64,000 nucleotides of DNA from Asterias rubens. Taxonomy: Eukaryota > Echinodermata > Asteroidea > Forcipulatida > Asteriidae. Shown here piece by piece: positions 55,101-63,834 of this stretch. Numbering within the stretch: position 1 is the stretch's first letter; each line of letters begins with the position of its first letter. Position numbers and translations under genes: made by a program. Under the pieces are notes generated by a model that worked only from the letters and a program-made list of their open reading frames with translations, made no database searches and was not told the DNA's origin. The stretch lies in assembly GCF_902459465.1 (NCBI RefSeq), contig NC_047069.1, forward strand, positions 4,497,171 through 4,561,170, read 5' to 3'.

Positions 55101-56802
55101 CACCGAGTGACGGATATGAGCGCTATATATACCATGATGCCACTATTATTATAAACCTAATTCCGTTTGATTCCCCCACCCCCACACCCCTTTTTCAGGT
55201 TGGTTTATCTCTGTATGTGAGCAACATTGGAAGTAGCTCATTCATTGGTTTAGCTGGTACAGCATCAGCCAGTGGGTATGCAGTCATCGCATATGAGTTC
55301 CATGTACGTTTCCATGACTTTTGTTTTTCTATTCTTATGTTCAGACAATTTTGTATAATTGTTAATAAAAAAGACTTATTATGTACTTTTACTGTTTTTG
55401 TTTAAAAGCAATTTTAAATTTGCTGTCTTCATTAGTCTGCCTTGTGCACTTTTACTGTTTTTCTTTCTGTCCGCATTTTGTGATTGCTTTCCTTTTTATC
55501 CTTTTGACTTGATGTACAAAGTTTCAGTCTTTATCTTCAAGGGAATTTTTTAACGAATAAGCAACCAAAGAATGAATTAATGGATGGATGAGCGAAATAA
55601 TAATTCGACTGTTTGATAAGAGAAAGTTTAATGCAAATCGAGCTTACCTTACTGTTGGCTTTCTTCTTGACATTTCTTCAAGCGTTTCAAGCGGTTCTTG
55701 CATCATTCTGTAAACAATAAAAGCAACAAAAGTGATTAAAACTTACAGGTATGCTTTTAGAACTATGGGGAGCTTTGTTCGTTGCTGTTGTTGTGAAATG
55801 CGTTCTGGAACAAACAAGTCAGCTTTAATGACTTGACACAACGTCTTTAACCTCAAATTTGTGTCATTTGTGGGGTTATTTTCTTCATTTTCAGGGCTTA
55901 TTCTCTTTAATACTACTTGGTTTTGTCTTCATGCCGGTGTACATCGCTGCTGGGGTGAGTCAAACTTACAAATAAAATAAAATTTTGTATTTTTTTCAAG
56001 CATTCAAGAAGAACATTAAAACTAATTGAGGTGGTCATAATTTTGTTTTACCCGGGGTTTACCCGATGCATGAGCTAAAGAAGCGGCCATGACTATCAAT
56101 GTTAAACCGCTTTATTTGTTATTTCTTTAACCATGTAAGAACATATAGGACAATAATATTGAAGATACCATACACAATGCCCAAGTATTCAAAGAAGCGG
56201 TTTGAGGATTGATGGTGCAGCTTTATTTGTTATGTCTCATTTAAAGGCAGTGGACACTATTGGTAATTACTCAAAATAGTTGCTAGCATAAAACCTTATT
56301 CGGTTACGAGCAATGGGGAGGGGTTGACCGTATAAAACATTGTGAGAAACGGCTCCCTCTGAAGTGCCATAGTTTTCGAGAAAAAAAAGTAAATTTCCAC
56401 GAATTTGATTTCGGGACCTCAGAATTAGAACTTGAGGTCTCGAAATCAACCATCTAAACGCACACAACTTCGTGTGACAAGGGTGTTTTTTCTTTCATTA
56501 TTATCTCCCAACTTCGATGACCAATTGAGCTAAAATTTTCACAGGTTTGTTATTTTATGAATATGTTGAGATACACCAAGTGAGAAGACCAGTCTTTGAC
56601 AATTACCAATAGTGCCCGTGTCTTTAACCCAGGATAGTAAAACTAATTGATGGAACCATAATTATTGTAATGATTTACTTTGTTTTATTACTTGAAGGTT
56701 TACACGATGCCTGAGTATCTAAAGAAGCGGTTTGGAGGAGAAAGACTCCGCGTCCTGCTCTCGGTGACTGCCGTAGTCCTCATTATTCTCACCAACATCT
56801 CA
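52189..56802 (+). CDS. SLC5-family sodium/solute symporter (SGLT-like), N-terminal 145 residues, continues beyond the window
   Basis: Five phase-0 coding exons: 52189-52281, 54333-54404, 55199-55303, 55895-55954, 56698-56802. Exon 1 gives a short acidic N-terminus and TM1 (DIAIIVIVFVLVLALGLW). Exon 2 carries the family motif GYFLAGRSMSWW. Exon 3 (GLSLYVSNIGSSSFIGLAG) is the next membrane segment, with the SNIGS...GLAG signature seen in sodium/glucose cotransporters. Exon 4 (LFSLILLGFVFMPVYIAAG) is another membrane segment. Exon 5 starts with YTMPEYLKKRFGGERLRV, the conserved loop before the next helix. The family normally has about 600-700 residues and 13-14 membrane helices, so most of the gene is missing to the right. 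Exon 5 ends with a good donor, so the tRNA-Ser array that follows should lie in intron 5. Substrate cannot be told; the motifs are closest to the SLC5A1/A9/A10 group. Introns carry two tRNA-Ala genes, tandem duplications and decayed exon-5 copies. Confidence 0.9.
52395..53640 (+). repeat. tandem segmental duplication in SLC5 intron 1
   Basis: Three diverged blocks (about 52480-52660, 52780-53000, 53440-53640) share an order of aggtca.actgaccca, cgggttcgggt-like, gaggtgggtattgttttaac or gaggtaatgttttgaaccgg, and gaaactgaataaaa. The second and third are each followed by a tRNA-Ala gene; the first is not. Confidence 0.75.
53004..53076 (-). tRNA. tRNA-Ala-AGC: tRNA-Ala (anticodon AGC), copy 1
   Basis: 73 nt folding as a complete cloverleaf. 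Acceptor GGGGGAT/ATTCTCC includes the G3:U70 pair that specifies alanine. Anticodon loop TTAGCAT, A box TAGCTCAAGTGG, B box GGATCGATACC. A T4 run follows within a few bases of the 3' end. Antisense in SLC5 intron 1. Confidence 0.95.
53659..53731 (-). tRNA. tRNA-Ala-AGC: tRNA-Ala (anticodon AGC), copy 2
   Basis: Identical in sequence to the copy 655 bp to the left. The 3' flank (sense) begins ATACTTTTTATT, a T5 terminator. The flanks have diverged while the gene has not, consistent with function or conversion. Confidence 0.95.
54591..54960 (+). repeat. 186-bp tandem duplication containing a SINE fragment
   Basis: ttctagatttgacctgccac starts at 54591 and again at 54777, and the copies are nearly identical through gtgtgtttggttgaaat. 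Each includes a piece of the 9812-family SINE (gtgttgtgtaacgcacgt). The second continues as SINE body (agaagggattcgccccggtg) to about 55030. SLC5 intron 2. Confidence 0.85.
56010..56130 (+). pseudogene. decayed copy 1 of SLC5 exon 5 start
   Basis: ggtttacccgatgcatgagc and taaagaagcgg correspond to exon 5's gtttacacgatgcctgag and ctaaagaagcggttt. The upstream aaaactaattga matches the intron before the real exon. A missing base and changes break the frame. Confidence 0.75.
56131..56240 (+). pseudogene. decayed copy 2 of SLC5 exon 5 start
   Basis: taccatacacaatgcccaag followed by tattcaaagaagcggtttga aligns with exon 5's first 40 bases. A frame stop follows. Both copies end with gctttatttgttat, so they form a tandem pair. 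Confidence 0.75.
56241..56637. mobile_element. MITE family A, complete, TTAA-flanked
   Basis: Left end TTAA-aggcagtggacactattgg and right end caatagtgcccgtgtctTTAA are imperfect inverted repeats. Interior has acattgtgagaaacggctcc and tttgatttcgggacctcaga near an inverted tgaggtctcgaaatcaa. About 390 bp, no ORF. SLC5 intron 4. Confidence 0.85.
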
Positions 56803-57042
56803 GTGAGTGTCAGAAACTGCACAAACACAAGTGCAAACCAGCTTTAACTGATCAAAACGTCGAGTTTTAACCAACGTTTCTTTTCAGAACCACCTAACCC
56901 ATTTTTAGAGACTACCAGTACATAGTGTTACCGCAATCCTTTACTACATATAAAAGTGCGAACCGTTCAACCTATACAAAACTGATGGCAGCAGACAACA
57001 ACAACAACATGCAGGGCGCAAAAGTCAGTTTACGTGCAAAAA

Positions 57043-57107
57043 CATGGATTCGAATCCACGCGTGCCGAGCGTAGCAATCCGGCGCCTTAACCACTCCAGC
57101 TCGGCTC
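57043..57107 (-). pseudogene. degenerate tRNA-Ser-like sequence at the array edge
   Basis: On the minus strand it keeps GAGTGGTTAAGGCG, a TTGCTAC loop, GCACGCGTGGATTCGAATCC and part of the variable arm. The acceptor stem does not pair. A diverged outer unit of the array. Confidence 0.6.
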
Positions 57108-57220
57108 CTGTTTTATCCTTAGACATTTATTATTTGTAAATTTTAGACCCAAAAAACAAATAAATTAAGAAGTTAAACAATTCACAAAAGATAAGACATA
57201 CGTTTTACGTGCAAAACCAA

Positions 57221-57303
57221 CGACGAGGATGGGATTCGAACCCCACGCGTGCAGAGCACAATGGATTAGCAGTCCATCATCTTAACCACTCGGCCACCTC
57301 GTC
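57221..57303 (-). tRNA. tRNA-Ser-GCT: tRNA-Ser(GCT) array copy 1, variant
   Basis: 83 nt: one extra G (sense) enters the T-stem, and the D stem 3' strand reads GAT instead of GGC. Terminator only T4. Possibly a pseudogene; spacing to copy 2 is 198 bp. Confidence 0.6.
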
Positions 57304-57418
57304 TTCTGTATACCGTTAGACTATAATAATTGTGTGTAAAATTTACAAAGGTAGACAAATAATTTAAGAAATTAAACAATTCACAATTGATAGGACATTT
57401 ATTTTACGTGCAAAACAC

Positions 57419-57500
57419 CGACGAGGATGGGATTCGAACCCACGCGTGCAGAGCACAATGGATTAGCAGTCCATCGCCTTAACCACTCGGCCACCTCGTC
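57419..57500 (-). tRNA. tRNA-Ser-GCT: tRNA-Ser(GCT) array copy 2
   Basis: Consensus sequence. T4 terminator; older spacer type. Confidence 0.92.
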
Positions 57501-57612
57501 TTCTGAATATCAATATACATTTACTGTTTGTGCAGTTATAAAATAAGACAAGCAAATCAATAAATTAGACTTTTCACAAAAGTTAAGACTAACATTTTAG
57601 GTGCAAAAACAC

Positions 57613-57694
57613 CGACGAGGATGGGATTCGAACCCACGCGTGCAGAGCACAATGGAATAGCAGTCCATCGCCTTAACCACTCGGCCACCTCGTC
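57613..57694 (-). tRNA. tRNA-Ser-GCT: tRNA-Ser(GCT) array copy 3
   Basis: One change, A38 to T in the anticodon loop. Confidence 0.9.
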
Positions 57695-57806
57695 TTCTGA
57701 ATATCACGACACGCTTACTGTTTGTGCAGTTATAAAAGAAGACAAGCAAATCAAGAAATTAGACTTTTCACAAAAGTTAAGACTAACATTTTAGGTGCAA
57801 AAACGC

Positions 57807-57888
57807 CGACGAGGATGGGATTCGAACCCACGCGTGCAGAGCACAATGGATTAGCAGTCCATCGCCTTAACCACTCGGCCACCTCGTC
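57807..57888 (-). tRNA. tRNA-Ser-GCT: tRNA-Ser(GCT) array copy 4
   Basis: Consensus sequence. Confidence 0.94.
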
Positions 57889-58000
57889 TTCTGAATATCA
57901 CGACACGCTTACTGTTTGTGCAGTTATAAAAGAAGACAAGCAAATCAAGAAATTAGACTTTTCACAAAAGTTAAGACTAACATTTTAGGTGCAAAAACGC

Positions 58001-58082
58001 CGACGAGGATGGGATTCGAACCCACGCGTGCAGAGCACAATGGATTAGCAGTCCATCGCCTTAACCACTCGGCCACCTCGTC
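58001..58082 (-). tRNA. tRNA-Ser-GCT: tRNA-Ser(GCT) array copy 5
   Basis: Consensus sequence. Confidence 0.94.
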
Positions 58083-58195
58083 TTCTGTATATCGTAACAC
58101 GTTTACTTTAAGTGAAGTTTTTAAAAGAAGACAAACAAATCAAGAAATTAGACTTTTCACAAAAGCTAAGACATACATTTTAGGTGCAAAAACGC

Positions 58196-58277
58196 CGACG
58201 AGGATGGGATTCGAACCCACGCGTGCAGAGCACAATGGATTAGCAGTCCATCGCCTTAACCACTCGGCCACTTCGTC
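58196..58277 (-). tRNA. tRNA-Ser-GCT: tRNA-Ser(GCT) array copy 6
   Basis: G6 to A gives an A6-C67 mismatch in the acceptor stem. Confidence 0.8.
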
Positions 58278-58389
58278 TTCTGAATATCATTACACATTTA
58301 CTCTTTGTGCAGTTTTAAAAGAAGACAAACAAATCAAGAAACTATACTTTTACCAAAATTTAAGTCATACATTTTACGTGCAAAAACGC

Positions 58390-58471
58390 CGACGAGGATG
58401 GGATTCGAACCCACGCGTGCAGAGCACAATGGATTAGCAGTCCATCGCCTTAACCACTCGGCCACCTCGTC
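58390..58471 (-). tRNA. tRNA-Ser-GCT: tRNA-Ser(GCT) array copy 7
   Basis: Consensus sequence. Confidence 0.94.
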
Positions 58472-58584
58472 TTCTGTATATCGTAACACGTTTTCTTTAA
58501 GTGAAGTTTTTAAAAGAAGACAAACAAATCAAGAAATTAGACTTTTCACAAAAGCTAAGACATACATTTAAGGTGCAAAAACGC

Positions 58585-58666
58585 CGACGAGGATGGGATT
58601 CGAACCCACGCGTGCAGAGCACAATGGATTAGCAGTCCATCGCCTTAACCACTCGGCCACTTCGTC
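58585..58666 (-). tRNA. tRNA-Ser-GCT: tRNA-Ser(GCT) array copy 8
   Basis: Same G6 to A change as copy 6. The copy 6-7 and 8-9 spacers also pair up, suggesting a two-unit duplication. Confidence 0.8.
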
Positions 58667-58778
58667 TTCTGAATATCATTACACATTTACTCTTTGTGCA
58701 GTATTAAAAGAAGACAAACAAATCAAGAAACTAGACTTTTATCAAAATATAAGTCATACATTTTACGTGCAAAAACGC

Positions 58779-58860
58779 CGACGAGGATGGGATTCGAACC
58801 CACGGGTGCAGAGCACAATGGATTAGCAGTCCATCGCCTTAACCACTCGGCCACCTCGTC
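58779..58860 (-). tRNA. tRNA-Ser-GCT: tRNA-Ser(GCT) array copy 9
   Basis: One change at the variable-arm/T-stem junction (GCACCC instead of GCACGC). Confidence 0.85.
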
Positions 58861-58972
58861 TTCTGAATATCATTACACATTTACTGCTTGTGCAGTTATA
58901 AAAGAAGACAAACAAATCAAGAAACTAGACTTTTCACAAAAGCAAAGACATACATTTTAGGTGCAAAAACGC

Positions 58973-59054
58973 CGACGAGGATGGGATTCGAACCCACGCG
59001 TGCAGAGCACAATGGATTAGCAGTCCATCGCCTTAACCACTCGGCCACCTCGTC
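58973..59054 (-). tRNA. tRNA-Ser-GCT: tRNA-Ser(GCT) array copy 10
   Basis: Consensus sequence. Confidence 0.94.
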
Positions 59055-59167
59055 TTCTGAATATCGTTCGACATTTACTGTTTGTGAAGTTTTAAACAGA
59101 AGACAAACAAATCAAGAAATTAAACAATTCACAAAATTCAAGACATACATTTTAGGTGCAAAAACGC

Positions 59168-59249
59168 CGACGAGGATGGGATTCGAACCCACGCGTGCAG
59201 AGCACAATGGATTAGCAGTCCATCGCTTTAACCACTCGGCCACCTCGTC
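59168..59249 (-). tRNA. tRNA-Ser-GCT: tRNA-Ser(GCT) array copy 11
   Basis: D stem 3' strand AGC instead of GGC, one mismatched pair. Confidence 0.82.
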
Positions 59250-59361
59250 TTCTGAATATCATTACACATTTACTGCTTGTGCAGTTATAAAAGAAGACAA
59301 ACAAATCAAGAAACTAGACTTTTCACAAAAGCAAAGACATACATTTTAGGTGCAAAAACGC

Positions 59362-59443
59362 CGACGAGGATGGGATTCGAACCCACGCGTGCAGAGCACA
59401 ATGGATTAGCAGTCCATCGCCTTAACCACTCGGCCACCTCGTC
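59362..59443 (-). tRNA. tRNA-Ser-GCT: tRNA-Ser(GCT) array copy 12
   Basis: Consensus sequence. Confidence 0.94.
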
Positions 59444-59556
59444 TTCTGAATATCGTTTGACATTTACTGTTTGTGAAGTTTTAAACAGAAGGCAAACAAA
59501 TCAAGAAATTAAACAATTCACAAAATTCAAGACATACATTTTAGGTGCAAAAACGC

Positions 59557-59638
59557 CGACGAGGATGGGATTCGAACCCACGCGTGCAGAGCACAATGGA
59601 TTAGCAGTCCATCGCCTTAACCACTCGGCCACCTCGTC
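59557..59638 (-). tRNA. tRNA-Ser-GCT: tRNA-Ser(GCT) array copy 13
   Basis: Consensus sequence. Its 5' flank carries a ttcagaatag variant shared with copy 23. Confidence 0.94.
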
Positions 59639-59750
59639 TTCAGAATAGCAGTACACATTTGCTGCTTGTGCAGTTATAAAAGAAGACAAACAAATCAAGA
59701 AATTTGACTTTTCACAAAAGCAAAGACATACATTTTAGGTGCAAAAACGC

Positions 59751-59832
59751 CGACGAGGATGGGATTCGAACCCACGCGTGCAGAGCACAATGGAATAGCA
59801 GTCCATCGCCTTAACCACTCGGCCACCTCGTC
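59751..59832 (-). tRNA. tRNA-Ser-GCT: tRNA-Ser(GCT) array copy 14
   Basis: A38 to T only; first unit of a four-unit block repeated at copies 20-23 and 24-27. Confidence 0.9.
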
Positions 59833-59944
59833 TTCTGAATATCATTACACATTTACTGCTTGTGCAGTTATAAAAGAAGACAAACAAATCAAGAAATTAG
59901 ACTTTTCACAAAAGCAAACACATACATTTTAGGTGCAAAAACGC

Positions 59945-60026
59945 CGACGAGGATGGGATTCGAACCCACGCGTGCAGAGCACAATGGAATAGCAGTCCAT
60001 CGCCTTAACCACTCGGCCACCTCGTC
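59945..60026 (-). tRNA. tRNA-Ser-GCT: tRNA-Ser(GCT) array copy 15
   Basis: A38 to T only; type B 5' flank. Confidence 0.9.
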
Positions 60027-60139
60027 TTCTGAATATCGTTTGACATTTACTGTTTGTGAAGTTTTAAACAGAAGACAAACAAATCAAGAAATTAAACAAT
60101 TCACAAAATTCAAGACATACATTTTACGTGCAAAAATGC

Positions 60140-60221
60140 CGACGAGGATGGGATTCGAACCCACGCGTGCAGAGCACAATGGATTAGCAGTCCATCGCCT
60201 TAACCACTCGGCCACCTCGTC
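60140..60221 (-). tRNA. tRNA-Ser-GCT: tRNA-Ser(GCT) array copy 16
   Basis: Consensus sequence, with a GCATTTTTG terminator variant shared with copies 22 and 26. Confidence 0.94.
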
Positions 60222-60334
60222 TTCTGAATATCGTTTGACATTTACTGTTTGTGAAGTTTTAAACAGAAGACAAACAAATCAAGAAATTAAACAATTCACA
60301 AAATTCAAGACATACATTTTAGGTGCAAAAACGC

Positions 60335-60416
60335 CGACGAGGATGGGATTCGAACCCACGCGTGCAGAGCACAATGGATTAGCAGTCCATCGCCTTAACC
60401 ACTCGGCCACTTCGTC
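60335..60416 (-). tRNA. tRNA-Ser-GCT: tRNA-Ser(GCT) array copy 17
   Basis: G6 to A mismatch as in copies 6 and 8, with the same spacer class on its right. Confidence 0.8.
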
Positions 60417-60528
60417 TTCTGAATATCATTACACATTTACTCTTTGTGCAGTTTTAAAAGAAGACAAACAAATCAAGAAACTATACTTTTATCAAAATAT
60501 AAGTCATACATTTTACGTGCAAAAACGC

Positions 60529-60610
60529 CGACGAGGATGGGATTCGAACCCACGGGTGCAGAGCACAACGGATTAGCAGTCCATCGACTTAACCACTCGG
60601 CCACCTCGTC
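60529..60610 (-). tRNA. tRNA-Ser-GCT: tRNA-Ser(GCT) array copy 18, variant
   Basis: Three changes: GCACCC as in copy 9, A42 to G (still a wobble pair) and a D-stem GTC mismatch. Possibly weakened. Confidence 0.7.
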
Positions 60611-60722
60611 TTCTGGATATCATTACACATTTACTGTTTGAGCAGTTATAAAAGAAGAAAAACAAATCAAGAAATTAGACATTTCACAAAAGCTAAGACA
60701 TACATTTTAGGTGCAAAAACGC

Positions 60723-60804
60723 CGACGAGGATGGGATTCGAACCTACGCGTGCAGAGCACAATGGATTAGCAGTCCATCGCCTTAACCACTCGGCCACCT
60801 CGTC
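60723..60804 (-). tRNA. tRNA-Ser-GCT: tRNA-Ser(GCT) array copy 19
   Basis: T-stem G51 to A, giving an A-C mismatch next to the B box. Confidence 0.8.
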
Positions 60805-60916
60805 TTCTGAATATCATTACACATTTACTGCTTGTGCAGTTATAAAAGAAGACAAACAATTCAAGAAACTAGACTTTTCACAAAAGCAAAGACATACATT
60901 TTAGGTGCAAAAACGC

Positions 60917-60998
60917 CGACGAGGATGGGATTCGAACCCACGCGTGCAGAGCACAATGGAATAGCAGTCCATCGCCTTAACCACTCGGCCACCTCGTC
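60917..60998 (-). tRNA. tRNA-Ser-GCT: tRNA-Ser(GCT) array copy 20
   Basis: A38 to T only; equivalent to copy 14 in the higher-order block. Confidence 0.9.
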
Positions 60999-61110
60999 TT
61001 CTGAATATCATTACACATTTACTGCTTGTGCAGTTATAAAAGAAGACAAACAAATCAAGAAATTAGACTTTTCACAAAAGCAAACACATACATTTTAGGT
61101 GCAAAAACGC

Positions 61111-61192
61111 CGACGAGGATGGGATTCGAACCCACGCGTGCAGAGCACAATGGAATAGCAGTCCATCGCCTTAACCACTCGGCCACCTCGTC
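61111..61192 (-). tRNA. tRNA-Ser-GCT: tRNA-Ser(GCT) array copy 21
   Basis: A38 to T only; equivalent to copy 15. Confidence 0.9.
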
Positions 61193-61305
61193 TTCTGAAT
61201 ATCGTTTGACATTTACTGTTTGTGAAGTTTTAAACAGAAGACAAACAAATCAAGAAATTAAACAATTCACAAAATTCAAGACATACATTTTACGTGCAAA
61301 AATGC

Positions 61306-61387
61306 CGACGAGGATGGGATTCGAACCCACGCGTGCAGAGCACAATGGATTAGCAGTCCATCGCCTTAACCACTCGGCCACCTCGTC
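61306..61387 (-). tRNA. tRNA-Ser-GCT: tRNA-Ser(GCT) array copy 22
   Basis: Consensus sequence, GCATTTTTG terminator; equivalent to copy 16. Confidence 0.94.
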
Positions 61388-61500
61388 TTCTGAATATCGT
61401 TTGACATTTACTGTTTGTGAAGTTTTAAACAGAAGACAAACAAATCAAGAAATTAAACAATTCACAAAATTCAAGACATACATTTTAGGTGCAAAAACGC

Positions 61501-61582
61501 CGACGAGGATGGGATTCGAACCCACGCGTGCAGAGCACAATGGATTAGCAGTCCATCGCCTTAACCACTCGGCCACCTCGTC
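61501..61582 (-). tRNA. tRNA-Ser-GCT: tRNA-Ser(GCT) array copy 23
   Basis: Consensus sequence. Confidence 0.94.
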
Positions 61583-61694
61583 TTCAGAATAGCATTACAC
61601 ATTTACTGCTTGTGCAGTTATAAAAGAAGACAAACAAATCAAGAAATTGGACTTTTCACAAAAGCAAAGACATACATTTTAGGTGCAAAAACGC

Positions 61695-61776
61695 CGACGA
61701 GGATGGGATTCGAACCCACGCGTGCAGAGCACAATGGAATAGCAGTCCATCGCCTTAACCACTCGGCCACCTCGTC
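61695..61776 (-). tRNA. tRNA-Ser-GCT: tRNA-Ser(GCT) array copy 24
   Basis: A38 to T only; third copy of the block's first unit. Confidence 0.9.
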
Positions 61777-61888
61777 TTCTGAATATCATTACACATTTAC
61801 TGCTTGTGCAGTTATAAAAGAAGACAAACAAATCAAGAAATTAGACTTTTCACAAAAGCAAACACATACATTTTAGGTGCAAAAACGC

Positions 61889-61970
61889 CGACGAGGATGG
61901 GATTCGAACCCACGCGTGCAGAGCACAATGGAATAGCAGTCCATCGCCTTAACCACTCGGCCACCTCTTC
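61889..61970 (-). tRNA. tRNA-Ser-GCT: tRNA-Ser(GCT) array copy 25
   Basis: A38 to T, plus C3 to A giving an A3-G70 mismatch in the acceptor stem. Confidence 0.78.
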
Positions 61971-62083
61971 TTCTGAATATCGTTTGACATTTACTGTTTG
62001 TGAAGTTTTAAACAGAAGACAAACAAATCAAGAAATTAAACAATTCACAAAATTCAAGACATACATTTTACGTGCAAAAATGC

Positions 62084-62165
62084 CGACGAGGATGGGATTC
62101 GAACCCACGCGTGCAGAGCACAATGGATTAGCAGCCCATCGCCTTAACCACTCGGCCACCTCGTC
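62084..62165 (-). tRNA. tRNA-Ser-GCT: tRNA-Ser(GCT) array copy 26
   Basis: A31 to G, a G-U wobble closing the anticodon stem. GCATTTTTG terminator. Confidence 0.88.
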
Positions 62166-62278
62166 TTCTGAATATCGTTTGACATTTACTGTTTGTGAAG
62201 TTTTAAACAGAAGACAAACAAATCAAGAAATTAAACAATTCACAAAATTCAAGACATACATTTTAGGTGCAAAAACGC

Positions 62279-62360
62279 CGACGAGGATGGGATTCGAACC
62301 CACGCGTGCAGAGCACAATGGATTAGCAGTCCATCGCCTTAACCACTCGGCCACCTCGTC
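62279..62360 (-). tRNA. tRNA-Ser-GCT: tRNA-Ser(GCT) array copy 27
   Basis: Consensus sequence. Confidence 0.94.
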
Positions 62361-62472
62361 TTCTGAATATCATTACACATTTACTGCTTGTGCAGTTATA
62401 AAAGACGACAAACAAATCAAGAAATTAGACTTTTCACAAAAGCAAAGACATACATTTTAGGTGCAAAAACGC

Positions 62473-62554
62473 CGACGAGGATGGGATTCGAACCCACGCG
62501 TGCAGAGCACAATGGATTAGCAGTCCATCGCCTTAACCACTCGGCCACCTCGTC
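62473..62554 (-). tRNA. tRNA-Ser-GCT: tRNA-Ser(GCT) array copy 28
   Basis: Consensus sequence. Confidence 0.94.
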
Positions 62555-62667
62555 TTCTGAATATCGTTCGACATTTACTGTTTGTGAAGTTTTAAACAGA
62601 AGACAAACAAATCAAGAAATTAGACTTTTCACAAAATTCAAGACATACATTTTAAGTGCAAAAACGC

Positions 62668-62749
62668 CGACGAGGATGGGATTCGAACCCACGCGTGCAG
62701 AGCACAATGGATTAGCAGTCCATCGCCTTAACCACTCGGCCACCTCGTC
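62668..62749 (-). tRNA. tRNA-Ser-GCT: tRNA-Ser(GCT) array copy 29
   Basis: Consensus sequence. Confidence 0.94.
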
Positions 62750-62862
62750 TTCTGAATATCGTTTGACATTTACTGTTTGTGAAGTTTTAAACAGAAGACA
62801 AACAAATCAAGTAATTAAACAATTCACAAAATTCAAGACATACATTTTACGTGCGAAAACGC

Positions 62863-62944
62863 CGACGAGGATGGGATTCGAACCCACGCGTGCAGAGCAC
62901 AATGGATTAGCAGTCCATCGCCTTAACCACTCGGCCACCTCGTC
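62863..62944 (-). tRNA. tRNA-Ser-GCT: tRNA-Ser(GCT) array copy 30
   Basis: Consensus sequence. Terminator shortened to T4 (GCGTTTTCGC). Confidence 0.92.
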
Positions 62945-63056
62945 TTCCGAATATCATTACACATTTACTGCTTGTGCAGTTATAAAAGAAGACAAACAAA
63001 TCAAGAAATTAGACTTTTGACAAAAGCAAAGACATACATTTGAGGTGCAAAAACGC

Positions 63057-63138
63057 CGACGAGGATGGGATTCGAACCCACGCGTGCAGAGCACAATAGA
63101 TTAGCAGTCCATCGCCTTAACCACTCGGCCACCTCGTG
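63057..63138 (-). tRNA. tRNA-Ser-GCT: tRNA-Ser(GCT) array copy 31, variant
   Basis: G1 to C breaks the first acceptor pair, which should affect 5' processing. C41 to T leaves a wobble pair. Confidence 0.72.
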
Positions 63139-63251
63139 TTCTGAATATCATTTGACATTTACTGTTTGTGAAGTTTTAAACAGAAGACAAACAAATCAAG
63201 AAATTAGACTTTTTACAAAATTCAAGACATACATTTTACGTGCAAAAACGC

Positions 63252-63333
63252 CGACGAGGATGGGATTCGAACCCACGCGTGCAGAGCACAATGGATTAGC
63301 AGTCCATCGCCTTAACCACTCGGCCACCTCGTC
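63252..63333 (-). tRNA. tRNA-Ser-GCT: tRNA-Ser(GCT) array copy 32
   Basis: Consensus sequence. Confidence 0.94.
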
Positions 63334-63446
63334 TTCTGAATATCGTTCGACATTTACTGTTTGTGAAGTTTTAAACAGAAGACAAACGAATTAAGAAATT
63401 AAACAATTCACAAAATTCAAGACATACATTTTAGGTGCAAAAACGT

Positions 63447-63528
63447 CGACGAGGATGGGATTCGAACCCACGCGTGCAGAGCACAATGGATTAGCAGTCC
63501 ATCGCCTTAACCACTCGGCCACCTCGTC
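63447..63528 (-). tRNA. tRNA-Ser-GCT: tRNA-Ser(GCT) array copy 33
   Basis: Consensus sequence; a single change in the 3' flank only. Confidence 0.94.
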
Positions 63529-63640
63529 TTCTGAATATCATTACATATTTACTGCTTGTGCAGTTATAAAAGAAGACAAACAAATCAAGAAATTAGACTT
63601 TTGACAAAAGCAAAGACATACATTTGAGGTGCAAAAACGC

Positions 63641-63722
63641 CGACGAGGATGGGAATCGAACCCACGCGTGCAGAGCACAATGGATTAGCAGTCCATCGCC
63701 TTAACCACTCGGCCACCTCGTC
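63641..63722 (-). tRNA. tRNA-Ser-GCT: tRNA-Ser(GCT) array copy 34
   Basis: T-loop change giving B box GGTTCGATTCC, still a canonical B box. Confidence 0.92.
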
Positions 63723-63834
63723 TTCTGAATATCATTACACATTTACTGCTTGTGCAGTTATAAAAGAAGACAAACAAATCAAGAAATTAGACTTTTCACA
63801 AAAGCAAAGACATACATTTTAGGTGCAAAAACGC

